A stretch of 17,747 bases of DNA from JAVKFF01 sp040226215 (GTDB lineage: Bacteria; Pseudomonadota; Alphaproteobacteria; DSM-16000; Inquilinaceae), in the NCBI GenBank assembly GCA_040226215.1, contig JAVKFF010000136.1, forward strand, positions 1-17,747. The letters are read 5' to 3'. Each line of letters starts with the position of its first letter. The first letter of the stretch is position 1. A program made the position numbers and the translations under genes. The notes beneath the pieces are model-generated. The model saw nothing but the letters and a program-made list of their open reading frames with translations, was not told where the DNA came from and ran no database searches. This document shows, piece by piece, positions 13,477 to 17,747 of the stretch.

Positions 13477-13577
13477 GCCGTTCGGGCCGGTCACCAGCCG
13501 GCCGCGCGGCGGGCTTGAGCTTGACGCAATTCGCCCGCACACTCGCCCGTCCATTGTCTCGTCGGGGGAACGACATC

Positions 13578-14423
13578 GTGGGATCAGTCAAGCACGTCTT
13601 CGGCCGGCTGGCATTCGCTGGCGGCCTGCTGGCCATCTTCCTCGCGGCCACGGGTCCCGCGACGGCGCAGGATGCCCGGCTGTTTTTCGGTCAGGACGAC
13701 CGGGAGTTCGTCACGCCCGACGCCTATCCCTGGTCGGCGCTCGGCAAGCTGACCTTCGCCGACGGCGGCCACTGCACCGGCACGCTGGTTTCCGACCGGG
13801 TCGTGCTGACCGCCGCCCACTGCTTCTTCCGCGACGAGGAGTTCGGCCCGCCGATCTTCGACTTCCCGGTCGAGTTCCGGGCCGGACACCACAAGGATGG
13901 CGCCGGCGCCACCTCGGCAATCGCCAGCTTCTGGATCCCGCCGGACTATCTGGAGGACCGGCGCCGCGGCCTGTCCATGGACAACGGCCGCGACTACGCC
14001 TTCCTCTTGCTCGAGGAGCCGCTGGGCGCCGATGGCAACACGCTCGGCGTGCATCTTGTCTCCGACGCGGAGCTGAACCTGGCGCAGGCCCGGCGCTGGA
14101 GCGACATCAGCCAGGCCGGCTACAGCGGCGATTTCGAGGATCAACTAACCGCCCATTTCGGCTGTACCATCATCCAGCACAACGACCGCAACATCGTGAA
14201 CCACATGTGCGACATCGTGCCCGGAGATTCCGGCTCGCCCATGTTCGTCGAGCGCAACGGCCGCTATGAGATCATCGCCGTGATCTCGGCGATCTATTTT
14301 GGTCCCAGACCCTACAACATCGCCGTGGACAGCCGGGCCTTCGCGGTCGACCTGATGCGCTACATCCGCCGCTACGATACGGGGACGGCGCGACCGCCGG
14401 TGGACGACGCCCCCGGCGGCTAG
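13578..14423 (+). CDS. Secreted trypsin-like serine protease
   Basis: This 281-residue exported S1-type peptidase has a signal peptide at residues 1-30 (hydrophobic core 11-24, cleavage after A-T-A before Q-D). The catalytic triad is visible: His81 in T-A-A-H-C, Asp139 in G-R-D-Y-A, and Ser218 in G-D-S-G-S-P. Cys66/Cys82 and Cys196/Cys211 sit where the two common disulfides of chymotrypsin-fold bacterial proteases occur. The frame is open from a TTG at 13515, but the GTG at 13578 has GGGGG 9 nt upstream and gives a normal signal peptide, so it is preferred. It is likely periplasmic or extracellular. No PDZ domain or C-terminal targeting domain is present. Its substrate and its link to the flanking LPS genes are unknown. 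Confidence 0.88.
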   Translation: MGSVKHVFGRLAFAGGLLAIFLAATGPATAQDARLFFGQDDREFVTPDAYPWSALGKLTFADGGHCTGTLVSDRVVLTAAHCFFRDEEFGPPIFDFPVEFRAGHHKDGAGATSAIASFWIPPDYLEDRRRGLSMDNGRDYAFLLLEEPLGADGNTLGVHLVSDAELNLAQARRWSDISQAGYSGDFEDQLTAHFGCTIIQHNDRNIVNHMCDIVPGDSGSPMFVERNGRYEIIAVISAIYFGPRPYNIAVDSRAFAVDLMRYIRRYDTGTARPPVDDAPGG

Positions 14424-14514
14424 GGTCGCTTGACCGGCGCCGCGGTGTCGGGCAAGTGGGGCCAGCCTTCCCGAAGCACGGTCCCGAAGCCCCGAGCATG
14501 CGAAACCGCCGGCG

Positions 14515-15567
14515 ATGAGCAGCACGGCCAGTCAAAACGGCGATCCCAGTGGCGGCTCCGACAGGCGCCGCGACCCCATCCTGGTGGTCGGTCCCGCCTG
14601 GGTGGGCGACATGGTCATGGCCGACAGCCTGTTCCTGGCGCTCAAGGTCCGCTGGCCGGACCGGCCGATCGACGTTCTAGCGCCGGCGGCGACACTGCCG
14701 GTGCTCGACTTCCTGCCCGCGGTGCGGCGCGGCATCGCACAGCCGCTCGGCCACGGATCCTTCGGCCTCGGCGAACGGCGCAGGCTCGGCCGCTCGCTGC
14801 GCGGGGCCGGCTACGGCACGGCCTATGTCCTGCCGCGATCATGGAAATCCGCGCTGGCGCCCTTCTTCGCGCGCGTGCCCGAACGGATCGGCTATTGGGG
14901 CGAGGCGCGGCTCGGCCTCATCAACCGGCCGCGGCGCCTGGACAAGCGTCGGCTCGGCAGAACGGTCGAGCGATTCGCCGCCCTGGCCAGCCCGCCCGGG
15001 GCGACGCCGACGGTCATGCCGCCGCACCTCGACGTGCCCGCCGCGGCGACGGCGACGGCGCTGGCGGGCCTGCTGCCGGATACCGCTCCGGCCGACCGGC
15101 TGCTGGTGCTTTGTCCCGGCGCGGAGTACGGGCCCGCCAAGCGCTGGCCGGCGGCCCATGCCGGGCGCTTCGCCGCCCTGGCGGCGGCGGCCGGCTGGAC
15201 GGTGTGTCTGATCGGCGGGCCGAAGGACCGTCAGATCGCGCAGGCGATCGCCGAACTGGCACCCGCGGCGATCGACCTGACCGGCCGCACCACGCTGGCC
15301 CAGGCCATCGCGCTGATCGCCCGGGCCGACCAGGTCGTCAGCAACGACAGCGGGCTGATGCATGTGGCCGCGGCGCTAGGCCGGCCTCAGGTGGCCCTGT
15401 TCGGCAGCTCCAGCCCGGCGCATACGCCACCGCTGAACCCGGCCGCCCGCACCATCGCCCTCGGTCTCGACTGCCAGCCCTGCTTCGCCCGTGACTGCCC
15501 GTTGGGTCACCTGAACTGCCTTGTCGGCATCACGCCGGAGCGGGTGATGGCGGAGCTCCCGCCATGA
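14515..15567 (+). CDS. waaF: LPS heptosyltransferase II
   Basis: This 350-residue GT-B, GT9-family transferase adds the second heptose to the LPS inner core at the cytoplasmic face. The N-terminal motif I-L-V-V-G-P-A-W-V-G-D-M-V-M-A (22-36) and the donor-binding C-terminal half with P-G-A-E-Y-G-P-A-K-R-W-P, N-D-S-G-L-M-H-V-A-A-A-L and G-S-S-S-P are typical of WaaF. So is the four-Cys tail region D-C-Q-P-C-F-x-R-D-C-P-L-G-H-L-N-C near 320-340. The first 20 residues are a polar extension. The ATG at 14515 has a poor ribosome-binding site, but no better start exists before the conserved region. Its stop overlaps the waaC start (ATGA). Confidence 0.94.
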   Translation: MSSTASQNGDPSGGSDRRRDPILVVGPAWVGDMVMADSLFLALKVRWPDRPIDVLAPAATLPVLDFLPAVRRGIAQPLGHGSFGLGERRRLGRSLRGAGYGTAYVLPRSWKSALAPFFARVPERIGYWGEARLGLINRPRRLDKRRLGRTVERFAALASPPGATPTVMPPHLDVPAAATATALAGLLPDTAPADRLLVLCPGAEYGPAKRWPAAHAGRFAALAAAAGWTVCLIGGPKDRQIAQAIAELAPAAIDLTGRTTLAQAIALIARADQVVSNDSGLMHVAAALGRPQVALFGSSSPAHTPPLNPAARTIALGLDCQPCFARDCPLGHLNCLVGITPERVMAELPP

Positions 15568-16586
15568 CCAGGGTGCTGCTCGTCAAGACCTCCTCGCTCG
15601 GCGACCTGATCCATACCTTGCCGGCGATCACAGACGCCCGCCGCGCGATCCCCGATCTGGCGCTCGACTGGCTGATCGAGGAGGGCCTGGCCGCGGTCGC
15701 CGGCTGGCATCCCGCCGTGGCGCAGGTGATCCCGGTCGCCTTCCGGAAATGGTGGCAGCACCGCGCGAAGGGGCTGTTCGGTGGACACGCCCTCGCCTTC
15801 CGCCGGCGCCTGCGCCGCCAGCGCTACGACCATGTGGTCGACGCCCAGGGCCTGATGAAGTCGGCGCTGATGGCCATGCAGGCGCGCGGGACTCGGCACG
15901 GCTTCGATCGCCACTCGATCCGGGAGCCGCTCGCCGCGCGCTTCTACCATGCACGACACGGCGTGCCCCGCGACCTGCATGCGATCGCGCGTGTGCGACG
16001 GCTGATGGCTCTTTCGCTCGGCTATGAGCCGCCCGGAGCCCCGCCCGAGTTCGGCATCGACCGGGCGCGGCTGCCGGCGAGCCCGCTGGCCGGCAGCCGC
16101 TACCTCACCTTCGTCTTCGGCACCGCCTGGCCGGCCAAGCAATGGCCGATAGCGAACTGGCGCGCCCTGGCGGCGCTGGCCGCCGAACGCGATCTCGAGG
16201 TGGCGCTGCACGGCCATGGTGCCGCCGAGACCGCCATGGCCGAGGCCATCGCCAAGGGCCTCGACAATGCCCATGTCTTTCGCGATCTCGGGCTCGACGG
16301 CGTGGCCGGGCTGATCGCCGGCGGCGCCGGAACGGTCGGCGTGGATACCGGGCTCACCCATCTTTCCGCGGCGCTGGGCCTGCCCGGTGTCGGCCTCTAC
16401 GGCCCCACCAGCCCGGTCCTGACCGGCGCCGTCGGCCCGGCCCATGTCAACCTCACCGGCAGCACCGATCTCGATCCGGAGCGGCATCACCGGGGCGGCC
16501 GCGACGGCGCCTCCCCGCCGCCGGACGCCCCGTCCGAGGCGGTGTTCGCGGCGCTGATGGCGCGGCTGGAGCCGGCCGGCGGATGA
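15564..16586 (+). CDS. waaC: LPS heptosyltransferase I
   Basis: This 340-residue GT9 transferase adds the first heptose to Kdo. V-L-L-V-K-T-S-S-L-G-D-L-I-H-T-L-P-A (4-21) is diagnostic of WaaC, and the C-terminal donor site has F-G-T-A-W-P-A-K-Q-W-P and V-G-V-D-T-G-L-T-H-L-S-A-A-L followed by L-Y-G-P-T. Residues from about 305 are a polar, Pro/Asp-rich tail beyond the usual end of conserved sequence. Start and stop overlap the neighbours by 4 bp each (ATGA), so waaF-waaC-waaG are translationally coupled. Confidence 0.94.
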   Translation: MTRVLLVKTSSLGDLIHTLPAITDARRAIPDLALDWLIEEGLAAVAGWHPAVAQVIPVAFRKWWQHRAKGLFGGHALAFRRRLRRQRYDHVVDAQGLMKSALMAMQARGTRHGFDRHSIREPLAARFYHARHGVPRDLHAIARVRRLMALSLGYEPPGAPPEFGIDRARLPASPLAGSRYLTFVFGTAWPAKQWPIANWRALAALAAERDLEVALHGHGAAETAMAEAIAKGLDNAHVFRDLGLDGVAGLIAGGAGTVGVDTGLTHLSAALGLPGVGLYGPTSPVLTGAVGPAHVNLTGSTDLDPERHHRGGRDGASPPPDAPSEAVFAALMARLEPAGG

Positions 16587-17698
16587 AGCTCGCGCTCGGC
16601 ATCGTCTCCCTGTTCGGTCATGGCGGGCTGCAGCGCGACTGCGTCGCCATCGCCCGACTGCTCGCCGGCAAAGGCCACGACGTCACCCTGTTCGCCGCCC
16701 GGACGGAGGGACCGCAGCTCACGGACATCGACATTCGGCTGCTACCGGTCTCCGCGGCAAGCAATCACGGCCGAAACCGCGCCTTCGCCGATGCCTTCGC
16801 GGCAGCGGCACGGAGCTTCGACCGAACCGTCGCCTTCGGCATCCTGCCCGGAGCCGATGTCGTCTACTGCGCCGATCGCAGCCATATCGCCCGTCATCGG
16901 CACTGGTGGCAGCGCCTGACGCCGCGATACCGCGCCATGGCGGACCTCGAGCGCGGTGTCTTCGCTCCGGCGAGCCGCACGCGGATCCTGGCGCTGGCCC
17001 AGCCGCAGATCGACGAGTTCCGCGCCGTGCACCGCACCCCTCAGGAAAGGTTGATCCTGCTGCCGCCCGGCATCGATCCGGCCCGGCGCCAGCCGCAGAA
17101 CCGCCAGAACGGCACCCGCGAGCGCCTGCGGGCCGAACTCGGCATCGCACCGCACACACCCTTCTTGCTGTGGGTCGGTGCGCAGCCCCGGGTCAAGGGC
17201 CTGGACCGCGTGCTGCGGGCCTTGCCGCACGCGCCGGAGGCACACCTTGCGCTGCTCGGGATCGACCGCGAGAGCGATGCCGCCGGCAAGGTCCGCTCCT
17301 GGCTCGAGCGTCGCGGCGTGCGCCAACGCGTACACCTGCTCGGAATACGCGATGACGTGCCGGAACTGATGGCGGCCGCCGATCTCCTGGTGCATCCGGC
17401 CAGGCTCGACACCACGGCGACGGTCATCCTGGAGGCGTTGGCGAACGGCCTGCCCGTGCTGGCGAGCGCGGTCTGCGGCTTCGCTCCGCATGTCACGGCG
17501 TGCGGCGCCGGTTCGGTGCTGGCGGAGCCCTTTTCCCAGGCGGCGCTCGACAGGGCCCTGCCCGCCGTGCTGGCCGACCCAGGGCGGCATGCGTGGCCCG
17601 AGGCCGCGGCACGCCATGCCGCCGATCCCGCCTTCTATCGCGGCCGGGAGGTCGCCGCCGCGATCATCGCCGGCGAGGACCGCCGGTCGGCACCCTAG
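16583..17698 (+). CDS. waaG: LPS core glycosyltransferase WaaG
   Basis: This 371-residue GT4 glycosyltransferase follows E. coli WaaG (glucosyltransferase I, 374 residues), which adds the first hexose of the outer core to heptose II. Visible matches are F-G-H-G-G-L-Q-R-D (11-19), S-N-H-G-R-N (60-65), P-G-A-D-V-V-Y (89-95), L-T-P-R-Y-R (112-117), L-P-P-G-I-D-P (160-166), D-V-P-E-L-M-A-A-A-D-L-L-V-H-P-A (258-273) and A-V-C-G-F (296-300). The EX7E motif appears as Asp276-x7-Glu284, with Asp replacing the first Glu. The sugar added here may differ from glucose. The frame is open further upstream to 16142, but similarity begins at ATG 16583, which overlaps the waaC stop. Confidence 0.93.
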   Translation: MKLALGIVSLFGHGGLQRDCVAIARLLAGKGHDVTLFAARTEGPQLTDIDIRLLPVSAASNHGRNRAFADAFAAAARSFDRTVAFGILPGADVVYCADRSHIARHRHWWQRLTPRYRAMADLERGVFAPASRTRILALAQPQIDEFRAVHRTPQERLILLPPGIDPARRQPQNRQNGTRERLRAELGIAPHTPFLLWVGAQPRVKGLDRVLRALPHAPEAHLALLGIDRESDAAGKVRSWLERRGVRQRVHLLGIRDDVPELMAAADLLVHPARLDTTATVILEALANGLPVLASAVCGFAPHVTACGAGSVLAEPFSQAALDRALPAVLADPGRHAWPEAAARHAADPAFYRGREVAAAIIAGEDRRSAP

Positions 17699-17700
17699 GG

Positions 17701-17738
17701 CAGATTGCGACCGAATGGGACCAGTCGGTCGCAATCTG
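17701..17738. terminator. Perfect 14-bp inverted repeat after waaG
   Basis: CAGATTGCGACCGA (17701-17714) and TCGGTCGCAATCTG (17725-17738) are perfectly complementary with a 10-nt loop, starting 3 bp after the waaG stop. The position suits a transcription terminator, but the bases that follow (GCCAATTAT, then the window ends) give no U-tract. It could instead be an operator or a repeat; the arms carry GCGAC/GTCGC like the repeat in front of regA. Confidence 0.5.
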
Positions 17739-17747
17739 GCCAATTAT

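Overview
The window looks like chromosomal DNA of a strongly GC-rich alphaproteobacterium, plausibly from the Rhodospirillales/Rhodobacterales side. The reasons are a RegB/RegA (PrrBA/ActSR) redox two-component pair, an MmcB-type DNA repair protein behind an alphaproteobacterial-type LexA box (GTTG-N7-GTTC), REP-like palindromes of the GTCATTCCCGC/GCGGGAATCC type, and consistent GC-rich codon use. I see no rRNA, tRNA, CRISPR array, phage or insertion sequence. The assignment rests on gene content only.

Left part (1-3452): a small His/Thr-tailed protein (37-285, +) converges on phosphoglycerate kinase (337-1533, -). Upstream of pgk on the same strand is a sigma-54-dependent response regulator very similar to LuxO (1748-3196, -). 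The 214 bp between them hold a nested, multi-branched inverted-repeat structure (1546-1637) that would lie just before the pgk ribosome-binding site, and a 15-bp minisatellite (1693-1749). A second, unrelated 15-bp minisatellite lies inside the small gene (205-264). The regulator diverges from the next block across a 256-bp control region with a short tandem repeat and a weak sigma-54-like promoter.

Middle left (3453-6450): a plus-strand set of NAD(P)-dependent aldehyde dehydrogenase, MAPEG-family membrane protein and short-chain dehydrogenase suggests aldehyde/xenobiotic or small-molecule oxidation. It is followed by about 300 bp carrying two copies of a REP-like palindromic element exactly 160 bp apart.

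Middle (6451-11223): on the minus strand, a two-gene ABC-2 exporter (ATPase 8317-9147, permease 7505-8320) leads into an unknown secreted protein (7038-7502) and a flavodoxin-domain protein (6451-6954). The ATPase diverges from regB with start codons that share the tetranucleotide CATG. regB (9146-10519) and regA (10645-11223) form the redox/quinone-sensing pair, without senC between them. A perfect 9-bp inverted repeat built from RegA-like half-sites lies in front of regA.

Right part (11322-17747): LPS inner-core biosynthesis, namely hldE (ADP-heptose synthesis), then waaF, waaC and waaG with coding overlaps at waaF/waaC and waaC/waaG. This is split by mmcB (minus, with an SOS-type promoter) and a secreted trypsin-like serine protease. 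The window ends in a perfect 14-bp inverted repeat just after waaG.

Most of the window is recognisable housekeeping and regulatory content. The best candidates for something undescribed are the structured leader of pgk, the orphan LuxO-like regulator with its control region, and the ABC exporter/secreted protein/flavodoxin cluster.
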